This document shows positions 1 through 5,265 of a DNA stretch of 5,265 nucleotides, in pieces. The position numbers were made by a program, and so were the translations under genes. This DNA is from DASUCS01 sp036275935 (lineage in GTDB: Bacteria > Actinomycetota > Acidimicrobiia > Acidimicrobiales > JACDCH01): the NCBI GenBank assembly GCA_036275935.1, contig DASUCS010000214.1:1-5265 (forward strand), read 5' to 3'. The notes beneath the pieces are model-generated. The model was given only the letters and a program-made list of their open reading frames with translations. It ran no database searches and was not told where the DNA came from. Numbering within the stretch: the stretch's first letter is position 1; every line of letters begins with the position of its first letter.

Positions 1-33
1 TGGAGGTCGGGGGTTCAAGTCCCCTCGGTCACC
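1..33 (+). tRNA. 3' part of a tRNA gene, probably tRNA-His (5' end outside window)
   Basis: The window opens inside a tRNA. Visible parts, in order, are the last three bases of the anticodon stem (1-3), a five-base variable loop AGGTC (4-8), a T stem GGGGG/CCCCT (9-13 with 21-25, one G-U pair) around a canonical T loop TTCAAGT (14-20), and the 3' acceptor strand CGGTCAC (26-32). The base after the acceptor strand is C33, in the discriminator position. A C73 discriminator is characteristic of tRNA-His, where it pairs with the extra G-1; the other isotypes normally carry A, G or U. The anticodon lies outside the window, so the isotype is inferred. The next bases are CTCG, so CCA is not encoded. 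Confidence 0.85.
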
Positions 34-40
34 CTCGATA

Positions 41-68
41 GGCGGTCGTGTAGGTTCGACCGCCGTTT
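41..68 (+). terminator. Hairpin between the two tRNAs, possible terminator
   Basis: GGCGGTCG (41-48) pairs perfectly with CGACCGCC (57-64) around an eight-base loop, followed by GTTT. It begins eight bases after the upstream tRNA and ends four bases before tRNA-Lys. The position and the GC-rich stem fit a rho-independent terminator of the first tRNA transcript, but the T-run is only three bases. It could equally be a processing hairpin in a two-tRNA transcript. Confidence 0.45.
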
Positions 69-140
69 GCGCCTCTAGCTCAATGGCAGAGCAACGGACT
101 CTTAATCCGCAGGTTCTGGGTTCGAATCCCAGGGGGCGCA
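69..140 (+). tRNA. tRNA-Lys (anticodon CUU)
   Basis: A complete 72-base cloverleaf can be folded. The acceptor stem is GCGCCTC (69-75) with GGGGCGC (133-139), including one T-G wobble, and the discriminator is A140. The D stem is GCTC/GAGC (78-81 with 89-92) around a short seven-base loop containing GG. The anticodon loop CTCTTAA (99-105) carries CTT at 101-103, which reads AAG lysine codons. The variable loop is AGGTT (111-115), and the T stem CTGGG/CCCAG flanks the T loop TTCGAAT (121-127). The first anticodon-stem pair is an A-C mismatch (94 with 110), while the other four pair. CCA is not encoded. No integrase or duplicated 3' end is visible, so nothing marks it as an occupied attachment site. 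Confidence 0.96.
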
Positions 141-184
141 CTTCCACTTCCACGAATGGCCGCCTCCCCGGGTGGCGTCATTGC

Positions 185-198
185 CCCGGCCGGCCGGG
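185..198. repeat. 14-bp perfect palindrome
   Basis: CCCGGCCGGCCGGG is identical on both strands. It lies 45 bases after tRNA-Lys, is immediately followed by a six-base dyad GTGTGC/GCACAC (198-203 with 217-222), and begins the run of inverted repeats up to 324. It may be only a by-product of high GC content. Confidence 0.5.
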
Positions 199-257
199 TG
201 TGCGTACCAGTGGCCGGCACACTCTTGGCGTGGCTGGCGACGTGTTCGGTAGCGAAC

Positions 258-292
258 CGCGCCAAGAGTTCGGAGGCGTCGCTCTTGGCGCG
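258..292. repeat. Inverted repeat that competes with its neighbours
   Basis: CGCGCCAAGAG (258-268) is the exact reverse complement of CTCTTGGCGCG (282-292), 13 bases apart. A third copy, CTCTTGGCG, occurs in direct orientation at 222-230 and could also pair with 260-268. The right arm overlaps the left arm of the next hairpin (286-301), so in RNA the pairings exclude one another. Confidence 0.7.
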
Positions 293-324
293 AACGACGA
301 CGTCCGATGTCGTCGTTCGCGCCA
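286..324. repeat. Long perfect hairpin, 16-bp stem
   Basis: TGGCGCGAACGACGAC (286-301) is perfectly complementary to 309-324, with a seven-base spacer that may add a G-T and a T-A pair inside. This is the strongest dyad in the window. It stands between converging genes, 136 bases past the receiver stop on the minus strand and 146 bases past tRNA-Lys on the plus strand. No T-run follows on either strand, so a factor-independent terminator is not certain. A protein-binding or RNA-stabilising element is also possible. Confidence 0.75.
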
Positions 325-459
325 TGTGGGCACGAACTCGGCTCGGCGCTGTCAACACGCCGGCCTCGATGACGGCTGTCTCCTCGACGACTGATGTACT
401 CGCCACGGCGATCGGCGGCGCCGACCTGACTCACTTCGAAGACGCTCCGCTGGTTCCGG

Positions 460-870
460 CTATGAAGTCGCGACAAGCGCTGCGACCACCGCGGGCAGGT
501 CGTGGACCTCGGTCTTCATCAAGGTGGCAGCGAAGCCGATTCGGCTCGCGTGGGCGCGGACGACATCCGTGCAGTAACCCGTCAACAGGATCATCTGTTG
601 ATGCCTCACTCGCTGAAGCACGAGCTGGGCGAACCGAAGCCCATCGATGTCCGGCATCTGCAGGTCGACAACCAGCACACAACGATGGCCGGCGGCGCGC
701 AACCGATCGAAGGCATCGAGTCCGGCATGACCGTCCGCGGCTTCTTCGACCTGACAGCAGAAGCCTGCGCTGCGAGTGAACAAGTCTCGCACGAGGACGC
801 GCATGTCGGGTTCGTCATCGACGACCAAGACCGTGAGGTCGCTGCACGAATCGAACGCCCCTTCACCCAT
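460..870 (-). CDS. Single-domain response regulator (CheY-like receiver)
   Basis: This 136-residue protein is one receiver domain with no output domain, so it probably works in the cytoplasm by phosphorylation-dependent contact with a partner protein. After the short N-terminus, strand one VLVVDD (14-19) supplies the metal-binding acids D18 and D19. VVDLQMPDIDG (67-77) carries the phospho-acceptor D69, ILLTG (94-98) the conserved T97, and LMK (117-119) the conserved K119. Two usual features are missing: the aromatic switch residue three positions before the lysine is Thr, and the proline after the lysine is Thr. I chose the ATG at 870 because the receiver fold begins just after it and GAGAG lies ten bases upstream. 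An ATG at 993 would add 41 residues unlike this domain. No cognate kinase is in the window. The family is certain, the pathway unknown. Confidence 0.88.
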   Translation of the reverse strand: MGEGAFDSCSDLTVLVVDDEPDMRVLVRDLFTRSAGFCCQVEEAADGHAGLDAFDRLRAAGHRCVLVVDLQMPDIDGLRFAQLVLQRVRHQQMILLTGYCTDVVRAHASRIGFAATLMKTEVHDLPAVVAALVATS

Positions 871-933
871 CGGCAAAGAACTCTCGAGCCCGTGTGACCT
901 GAAACGCGTGCATCCGACCCCTCGTGCTGTTGC

Positions 934-950
934 TGTGGTGATCGACCACA
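934..950. promoter_or_regulatory. Operator-like dyad upstream of the receiver gene
   Basis: TGTGGT (934-939) and ACCACA (945-950) form a perfect dyad with a five-base spacer, the shape expected of a dimeric repressor or activator site. It lies 64 bases upstream of the chosen start of the receiver gene, which reads leftwards. No regulator gene is adjacent, so the binding protein is unknown. Confidence 0.3.
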
Positions 951-958
951 CGAAGGCG

Positions 959-978
959 CCAAACGATCGTCCGTTTGG
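959..978. repeat. 7-bp inverted repeat in the receiver upstream region
   Basis: CCAAACG (959-965) pairs with CGTTTGG (972-978) around a six-base loop. On the plus strand it is followed by GGGGATTTT, which resembles a terminator, but no plus-strand gene precedes it. On the minus strand it falls between the GT-C-like gene and the receiver gene and has no T-run. It may be an RNA structure in a receiver leader or a weak read-through barrier. Confidence 0.35.
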
Positions 979-991
979 GGGATTTTCAGGC

Positions 992-1017
992 ACTCAGCCG
1001 GACTAGCCCTTCTGAGT
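992..1017. repeat. 6-bp dyad downstream of the GT-C-like gene
   Basis: ACTCAG (992-997) and CTGAGT (1012-1017) are reverse complements separated by 14 bases. On the minus strand it lies 68 bases past the stop of the GT-C-like gene and about 120 bases before the receiver start. It might be part of a terminator or a promoter-proximal site. The stem is short and could be chance. Confidence 0.25.
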
Positions 1018-1084
1018 CGAAACGGTCGAGCGTCTCGTCGCGCATGGCGCACGCCGGCCGCCCGATCAATCAAGGGCGCGTGGC

Positions 1085-2434
1085 CTATGTCAGCCCGAGT
1101 TGCGACCAGGCCGACACGGTGACGATGGACAGAACGCCGATGGCTGCGAGCCCCGCGATGAGCCAGCGGGCGGACGGTCGGAGCAGCAGCGCGGCGGTGA
1201 TCGCCATCGCTGGCAGCACGGAGTACACGTAACGCGACTGTGTCTCGGCTGCGCTGGTGACGAAGTAGACGGTGAAGTACTGCACCGGTGCGCCGAGGAG
1301 CAAGAAGCCGCTGGCGGTCGCTCCGAGCGCGGTCGCCGCACTGCGACGGTCAGGTGACAGCAATGTCCAGCTTCCGAAGGTTGCGGCAAGGAGCAGCAGG
1401 CTCACGAGCAGCGTGACGGTCGAGGGAAGTGGACCTTGAAAGAGGGTCGGGACGTACACAGGTCCGGACAGCGGAGCGTGGGGCGGGCCGATCGTGCGTA
1501 ATGGATCGGCATAGACGGGGAGCTGGGAGAGCACGCTCTGTACGGTGAGATGCGCGGGGCGGTAACGCTGGAACAGCGCCATGTTGCTCGGGTCCTGCAA
1601 GCGTGTGAGTACGAACACGGCCTGCCACAGGACCGTCGTCAACAGGTACCCGCCGGCCAGTAGTGCTGCCGGACGCATCCGCTGCGGCCACGAGAACCGA
1701 GAGTGCACACCGGCGAAGACCCACGGCAGACAGAGTGCGAACACGCAGGCAACGCCGACCCCGAAGCCGTTGGTGACTTTGGTGGCGGCAGCGACGACGC
1801 CGGCCAGGACGAGCAGGGAGGACCAACGCCACCCTCCTCGATCGTGCACCACCACCCACAGGCACAACGCCCCGGTGAACAACGCGGTGGCGTCGTTGTT
1901 CACGGTGGAGTGCAGATACAGGACTTGTTCGGTCGATGCCAGCGCGACGAGCACCGCCACGGTCGGCCAGGTGGACGCGCCGAGGCGGGTCGCCACTGCC
2001 AGCATCAAGCACAGCGCCCCACCGAGCCACAACGCCCCGAGGAGTCGGGCGACGCCGACTTCGTTGCCGCCAGGAAGACTGGCCAAGATCCGGCTCGGTA
2101 CACCGACGGCCGCGTAGTACAGCGGCGGTTGCAGCGCCTCGTAGCTCTGTCCGCCCTCTTGGAAGTCCGCCGGCTGGTACGGCGTCTGTCCGCAGTGCGG
2201 GATGCGAAAGACGGCGTCGAGGTGCCGGCACGCTGTCGCCGCCAGCGCGCGCTGCCCTACCGGTTCCGCGAACCGCGGGAACCCGAGATGGCCGACCTTG
2301 TCGACGTAGTCGATGTGCTGCAACTCGTCGAGCGGGCCGATCCGCCGGTAGGCCGCCGTGTGCGCACCGACCAACACGACTGCGCTCACCAGCAACACCA
2401 CGAACGGCAACCAACGAGGCCAGGAAGAAGTCAC
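1085..2434 (-). CDS. Polytopic membrane protein, GT-C glycosyltransferase/DUF2142-like
   Basis: This 449-residue protein has roughly ten hydrophobic segments. The first spans about 9-28, others about 130-148, 157-173, 183-197, 205-217, 223-243 and 256-277, and there are four more after about 340. The long loop after the first segment holds LDELQH (35-40), an acidic pair plus His in the place of the catalytic or ligand-binding acid of GT-C enzymes, and QPPLYY (102-107). NND (179-181) and QSRY (399-402) match motifs I associate with DUF2142-type proteins. C69 and C81 in the loop could form a disulfide. Such proteins typically move sugars from a lipid-linked donor outside the membrane; donor and acceptor here cannot be told. 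The start is GTG, the first start codon after an in-frame stop, with only a weak AGG three bases before it. It is divergent from the propeller gene, 149 bases apart. Confidence 0.8.
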   Translation of the reverse strand: MTSSWPRWLPFVVLLVSAVVLVGAHTAAYRRIGPLDELQHIDYVDKVGHLGFPRFAEPVGQRALAATACRHLDAVFRIPHCGQTPYQPADFQEGGQSYEALQPPLYYAAVGVPSRILASLPGGNEVGVARLLGALWLGGALCLMLAVATRLGASTWPTVAVLVALASTEQVLYLHSTVNNDATALFTGALCLWVVVHDRGGWRWSSLLVLAGVVAAATKVTNGFGVGVACVFALCLPWVFAGVHSRFSWPQRMRPAALLAGGYLLTTVLWQAVFVLTRLQDPSNMALFQRYRPAHLTVQSVLSQLPVYADPLRTIGPPHAPLSGPVYVPTLFQGPLPSTVTLLVSLLLLAATFGSWTLLSPDRRSAATALGATASGFLLLGAPVQYFTVYFVTSAAETQSRYVYSVLPAMAITAALLLRPSARWLIAGLAAIGVLSIVTVSAWSQLGLT

Positions 2435-2583
2435 GAACCTACGCAGCCTCGACTCGTCGATGTCGGGTGGTCACACGAAACTCGACAGCCTCACCCTTCA
2501 TGGTGGCGAGGGACTGTAGGACGGCGCACGGCAGGCCGTCCCGCGCCCTGCGCGTGTCGATGCTCCGCTAGACACGCAGGATC
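2435..2583. promoter_or_regulatory. Shared divergent promoter region with two dyads
   Basis: These 149 bases separate the 5' ends of the minus-strand GT-C-like gene and the plus-strand propeller gene, so promoters for both should lie here. I could not identify convincing -35/-10 pairs. Two 7-bp dyads are visible: GGACGGC/GCCGTCC (2519-2525 with 2535-2541) and GCGTGTC/GACACGC (2552-2558 with 2571-2577). The second ends directly at AGGA (2578-2581), the only ribosome-binding-like sequence of the propeller gene. As RNA it could mask or position the start site, and as DNA it could be an operator. Confidence 0.5.
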
Positions 2584-4581
2584 GTGCGAGCCTTCGGTGA
2601 ACAGCGGCGGAGTCACCGTCGGGCGGCGCTGATCAGACGGCGACGGCTGGTCGTGGCACTCCTCGCGGTGGCGGTGCTGGTGACGGGCGTCCTGTTGGTC
2701 CGGTCTCGCGGCCCGAGTAGCCATCCGCAACCCGAAACACAGTCGGTGGCGCCGAGCACTGAACGGGCGCTGACGGTCAGTCGCGCACCCTGGCAGCTAC
2801 CCAACAACGTCTCACGGGCGGCGACGCTCGCCGACGACGGTCGGTTGCTGGTGCTCGGCGGGCTGAGCGACGGCAACAAGACGCTGGCTTCGATCCTGCA
2901 GATCGATCCGCACTCAGGTCAGGTGACGGACCGGGGGACGCTCGCAGAGCCGGTTCATGACGCCGCGGGCGTGGACATGGCCGGCCGCGCGGTGGTTTTC
3001 GGGGGCGGGGCCGCCAAGGTCTCTCCCACCGTCCAGCACATCCCGGTCACCTCGTCCGGGCTGCGGGCAGAAAAGCTGTCCAACTTGCCGAGCCCTCGCG
3101 CCGACCTGGTCGCGGCGTCGGTCGGCGACAACATCGTCGTGGCCGGGGGCTATGACGGGAAGTCATCGATCGCCGACGTGCTCGTGACGACGGACGGATC
3201 GACGTTCACGACGCTCACACAGTTGCCCGAACCCGTTCGGTATCCCGCGGAGCTGGTCCACGACGGCAAGGTGTACCTCTTCGGAGGCGAGGGGCGCGAC
3301 GGCGACACCACTGCGATACAGGTCATCGATACCGCGACGCGCACGGCCACAATTGCGGGTCGGCTGCCCGCGGGCGTGTCCCACGCGGTCGCGTTCGAAC
3401 TCGGTGGCGCCGTCTACCTCGCCGGCGGACGTCGCGCCGGCCACACGACGGACACAGTCACTCGCGTCGATTTGGCTTCGGGCGCGACGACCGACGTCGC
3501 ACACCTGCCGAACGCGATGTCAGACATGGGGACCGCGACGTTCGGGGACTCGGCGTATCTCGTCGGCGGCGAGAACGACAAGGGTCAGCCCCAGAACGCC
3601 GTCATCCTGGCCGCCCTGACGTCCACCCCTCCGGCACCGTCGTCGGGCTCGGCGGCGCCGGCGCCGTTCGACGGCAAGCTGCTCATCGCCGACCGCGGCA
3701 ACAACCGACTTCTCCTCGTCGACAAGGACAAGAACGTGCTGTGGACGTTCCCCTCGCCGTCGGCGCCTGCACCTTCGCAAGGCTTCTACTTCCCCGACGA
3801 CGCCTTTTTCGCCAAGCACGGCACCGCCATCATCACCAACCAAGAAGAACAACACACGATCATCGAGCTCGCCTTTCCGTCAGGCCAAGTGATCGCCAGC
3901 TACGGCCACCCGGGAAAGCCCGGCGCGGCGCCGGGTTTCCTCAACCAGCCCGATGACGCCTATCTCCTCGCGGACGGGCACGTCACGGTCGCTGACGCAA
4001 AGAACTGTCGCATCGTGTTCCTCAACGCCGACTTCACCTTCGAATCCGCCATCGGAACCAAGGGGGCGTGCCGGCACGACATCCCTCGAGACGTCGCGTA
4101 TCCCAACGGCGACACCCCACTTGCTGACGGGAACTTCCTCGTCTCGGAGATCAACGGCTCCTATGTCGACGAAGTGACCAAGGACGGCACAGTCGTGTGG
4201 AGCGTCAAGCTCCCCATCAGCTACCCGTCGGACCCCCAACAACTCGGACCCGACCTCTACCTGATCGCGGACTACGCCCGCCCCGGCGGCCTGTACGAGT
4301 TCACCCGCGAAGGGCAGATCGTCTTCAGCTACTCGTTTCCGGCCGGCGAGCAGATGCTCGACCACCCGAGCCTCGTCGAACAACTCCCGACAGGTCTGCT
4401 CTGCGTCAATGACGACTACCGCCACCGCGTCGTCATCGTCGATCCCGCGACCAAAGACATCGTGTGGCAGTACGGCACCACCGACAGCGCCGGGACGGGA
4501 CCGAACCAGCTCAACACTCCCGACGGCTTCGACCTCCTCGCCCCCGACAACACCACGCCCACCCACCCCACCACCGGCTGA
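2584..4581 (+). CDS. Membrane-anchored double beta-propeller protein (kelch + NHL/PQQ-like)
   Basis: This 665-residue protein has a very basic N-terminus (R/H-rich, 2-21), one hydrophobic anchor (about 22-39) and a flexible linker (40-66), so the bulk should lie outside the membrane. Residues about 70-345 form a six-bladed kelch propeller, with di-glycines at 92-93, 140-141, 188-189, 234-235, 281-282 and 328-329, 46-48 residues apart. A Pro/Ser/Ala linker (about 346-361) leads to a second propeller (about 362-655) of six NHL/PQQ-like blades. Each has a V/L-rich strand with acidic-asparagine loops, such as LLIADRGNNR (366-375), and a D-x-W/F turn such as VLWTF. No catalytic site of galactose oxidase type is evident, so binding of protein or carbohydrate is the likelier role. 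GTG 2584 is the first start after the stop at 2569. AGGA is only two bases before it, an unusually short spacing. The exact ligand is unknown. Confidence 0.87.
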   Translation: MRAFGEQRRSHRRAALIRRRRLVVALLAVAVLVTGVLLVRSRGPSSHPQPETQSVAPSTERALTVSRAPWQLPNNVSRAATLADDGRLLVLGGLSDGNKTLASILQIDPHSGQVTDRGTLAEPVHDAAGVDMAGRAVVFGGGAAKVSPTVQHIPVTSSGLRAEKLSNLPSPRADLVAASVGDNIVVAGGYDGKSSIADVLVTTDGSTFTTLTQLPEPVRYPAELVHDGKVYLFGGEGRDGDTTAIQVIDTATRTATIAGRLPAGVSHAVAFELGGAVYLAGGRRAGHTTDTVTRVDLASGATTDVAHLPNAMSDMGTATFGDSAYLVGGENDKGQPQNAVILAALTSTPPAPSSGSAAPAPFDGKLLIADRGNNRLLLVDKDKNVLWTFPSPSAPAPSQGFYFPDDAFFAKHGTAIITNQEEQHTIIELAFPSGQVIASYGHPGKPGAAPGFLNQPDDAYLLADGHVTVADAKNCRIVFLNADFTFESAIGTKGACRHDIPRDVAYPNGDTPLADGNFLVSEINGSYVDEVTKDGTVVWSVKLPISYPSDPQQLGPDLYLIADYARPGGLYEFTREGQIVFSYSFPAGEQMLDHPSLVEQLPTGLLCVNDDYRHRVVIVDPATKDIVWQYGTTDSAGTGPNQLNTPDGFDLLAPDNTTPTHPTTG

Positions 4582-4607
4582 ACCACGTGGTGCGCGGCGT
4601 GCCGCGC
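4582..4607. terminator. Back-to-back palindromes between convergent genes
   Basis: Directly after the propeller stop, ACCACGTGGT (4582-4591) is a perfect 10-bp palindrome. It is followed at once by GCGCGGC-GT-GCCGCGC (4592-4607), a seven-base inverted repeat that would fold with a small loop. The position between two converging stops fits a bidirectional terminator. There is no T-run, so factor-independent termination in the classical sense is doubtful. Confidence 0.45.
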
Positions 4608-4641
4608 TGCATCGACGCCGACCGATTCACCCGTCTCGAGT

Positions 4642-4654
4642 CCGCCGTCGGCGG
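4642..4654. repeat. GC-only inverted repeat before the PsbP-like gene's 3' end
   Basis: CCGCCG (4642-4647) and CGGCGG (4649-4654) are reverse complements around a single base, and more GGC units follow. On the minus strand it lies 10-25 bases beyond the stop of the PsbP-like gene, as expected for a terminator stem, but lacks a T-run. It may be simple GC repetition. Confidence 0.3.
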
Positions 4655-4664
4655 CGGCGGTCGC

Positions 4665-5265
4665 TCAATCCGGGAGGATGAGCGTGTCGGCCATCGCCCG
4701 CACGACCTGCTTGTCGATCGTGTAGTCGTCGCCGCGGACGCTCGACGTCTCGATCACGAAGGTGCGATCGCCGTTCCAGTCGACGAGCACCGCGTACCTC
4801 GACGTGCCGGCCGGTTCCATCATCTCCTCTGTGGTGACGATCTCCACGGCGACTGCTTTGCGACTGTCGATCGTCAGATCAGTGGACGACAGCAGAGTGT
4901 TGTACGACGGGTCCGTGTATTGCGCCACCGACGTGTCGAACGAGTAGTCGTACACGGCCGCGAGCACTGCGACGGGCGGGACCTCCGTTTGGGGCTGGAC
5001 GACGAAGGGTTCGGGATCGAAGAGGCCGCAGTCCCACCCAGGAAAGGACAGCTCCGCGGTCCACGTGGTCGGATACAACAGCGAATAGCCGTACTGGCTG
5101 CTGGCACAGGACTTGTCGAGCGCCAGACCGCCGGGGATCGTGCTCGACCGAACGGTCGTGGACGTCGTGCTCGTCGTATGTCCAGTGGACGTTGTCTGCG
5201 ACGAGGTCGACGGCTTGGTGGAAGCCGAGGTCGCCGGTGTGGACGGAGTCGGCGTGGACGTGGTC
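4665..5265 (-). CDS. Secreted/surface protein with Ser/Thr-rich stalk and PsbP-like domain (5' end outside window)
   Basis: The reading frame is open from the stop TGA (4665-4667) to the window edge, giving 199 visible residues and no N-terminus. The first 39 residues (5264-5148) are a stalk with 27 Ser/Thr and 4 Pro, typical of an extracellular linker after a signal peptide or lipobox. The following domain begins near CASSQYGYSLLYPTTW and continues with WDCGLFDPEPF. The Tyr-Pro-x-x-Trp and Phe-Asp-Pro-x-Pro-Phe pattern is one I associate with PsbP-like (Mog1/PsbP fold) proteins of Actinobacteria. Two cysteines, one before the YGYSLLYP segment and one in WDCGLF, may form a disulfide. No catalytic residues are known for this fold, and its role here is open. 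A TTG at 5078 is an internal codon and not the true start, because it would cut away the domain's first strand and the stalk. Confidence 0.75.
   Translation of the reverse strand, partial: TTSTPTPSTPATSASTKPSTSSQTTSTGHTTSTTSTTVRSSTIPGGLALDKSCASSQYGYSLLYPTTWTAELSFPGWDCGLFDPEPFVVQPQTEVPPVAVLAAVYDYSFDTSVAQYTDPSYNTLLSSTDLTIDSRKAVAVEIVTTEEMMEPAGTSRYAVLVDWNGDRTFVIETSSVRGDDYTIDKQVVRAMADTLILPD

Larger units (their letters stand above)
141..459. other. Non-coding region rich in overlapping inverted repeats
   Basis: About 320 bases lie between the 3' end of tRNA-Lys (plus strand) and the stop of the receiver gene (minus strand). I find no convincing gene. Open frames exist on both strands, sharing the same GC-rich third-position column, but neither has a ribosome-binding site or a recognisable product. 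The minus-strand frame (start 406, stop 80-82) runs antisense into tRNA-Lys. The left part, 185-324, is packed with inverted repeats, listed separately. The right part, 325-459, shows no clear structure. Because the flanking genes converge here, some of the hairpins may end transcription from one or both sides, although no T-run follows them. Confidence 0.6.

Noticed and set aside
80..406. 108-codon minus-strand open frame with GTG start, GC-rich third positions, following the receiver gene
   Set aside because: It runs antisense through half of tRNA-Lys (its C-terminus is the familiar translation of an antisense tRNA), has no ribosome-binding site, and has too high a second-position GC content for a normal protein. 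The GC-rich third column is shared with the opposite strand, so it does not select this frame.
69..459. Genomic island or prophage attachment at tRNA-Lys
   Set aside because: No integrase, no duplicated tRNA 3' end and no compositional break can be seen in the window.
156..779. 207-codon plus-strand open frame
   Set aside because: Its second half is antisense to the receiver gene, whose domain motifs are unmistakable, and it has no start-site support or recognisable product.
983..986. Plus-strand terminator formed by the 959-978 hairpin plus TTTT
   Set aside because: No plus-strand gene lies upstream of it that would need terminating.
871..993. N-terminal extension of the receiver from the ATG at 993
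   Set aside because: The 41 added residues match no part of a receiver and cover the dyad-rich upstream region. The ATG at 870 begins just before the first strand.
1350..2414. Long arginine-rich minus-strand frame and several plus-strand frames inside the GT-C-like gene
   Set aside because: They are overlapping shadows with arginine/proline-rich low-complexity translations, whereas the 449-residue frame gives clear membrane segments and family motifs.
3880..4566. 228-codon minus-strand frame opposite the propeller gene
   Set aside because: It is antisense to the regular NHL/PQQ-like blades, has no supported start, and translates to a Val/Gly/Asp-rich shadow.

Overview
The window is high-GC DNA with GTG starts and tRNA genes that carry no encoded CCA. 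It codes for surface and secreted proteins of a kind common in Actinobacteria. An actinobacterium, perhaps of the Acidimicrobiia, is my best guess. This rests on general style and not on a marker gene, so it is only moderately supported. No mobile element, CRISPR array, integrase or defence gene is visible.

Layout. Positions 1-140 hold the 3' end of one tRNA (probably tRNA-His), a short hairpin, and a complete tRNA-Lys(CUU). Positions 141-459 contain no gene I can support, but do contain a chain of overlapping inverted repeats. A stand-alone CheY-like receiver protein lies on the minus strand at 460-870. Upstream of it, 871-1084 is non-coding and carries three separate dyads. A polytopic membrane protein of the GT-C glycosyltransferase/DUF2142-like type follows on the minus strand (1085-2434). 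A 149-bp intergenic region with two dyads separates it from a divergent plus-strand gene (2584-4581). That gene encodes a membrane-anchored extracellular protein with two consecutive beta-propellers, six kelch blades followed by six NHL/PQQ-like blades. A compact convergent intergenic region with GC-rich palindromes (4582-4664) separates it from a minus-strand secreted or surface protein (4665 to the window end). Only the C-terminal part of that last protein is visible: a Ser/Thr/Pro-rich stalk followed by a PsbP-like domain.

How the genes relate. The GT-C-like membrane protein, the double-propeller protein and the stalked PsbP-like protein all act at or outside the membrane, so the right-hand 4 kb looks like a small cell-envelope neighbourhood. 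Sharing of the 149-bp promoter region by the GT-C-like and propeller genes is the only direct hint of co-regulation. The receiver protein lies downstream of the GT-C gene on the same strand, but a 214-bp gap with dyads suggests its own control. I see no clear novel multi-gene system. The most unusual signals are the competing hairpins at 185-324, the double propeller, and the atypical receiver lacking the usual switch residues.
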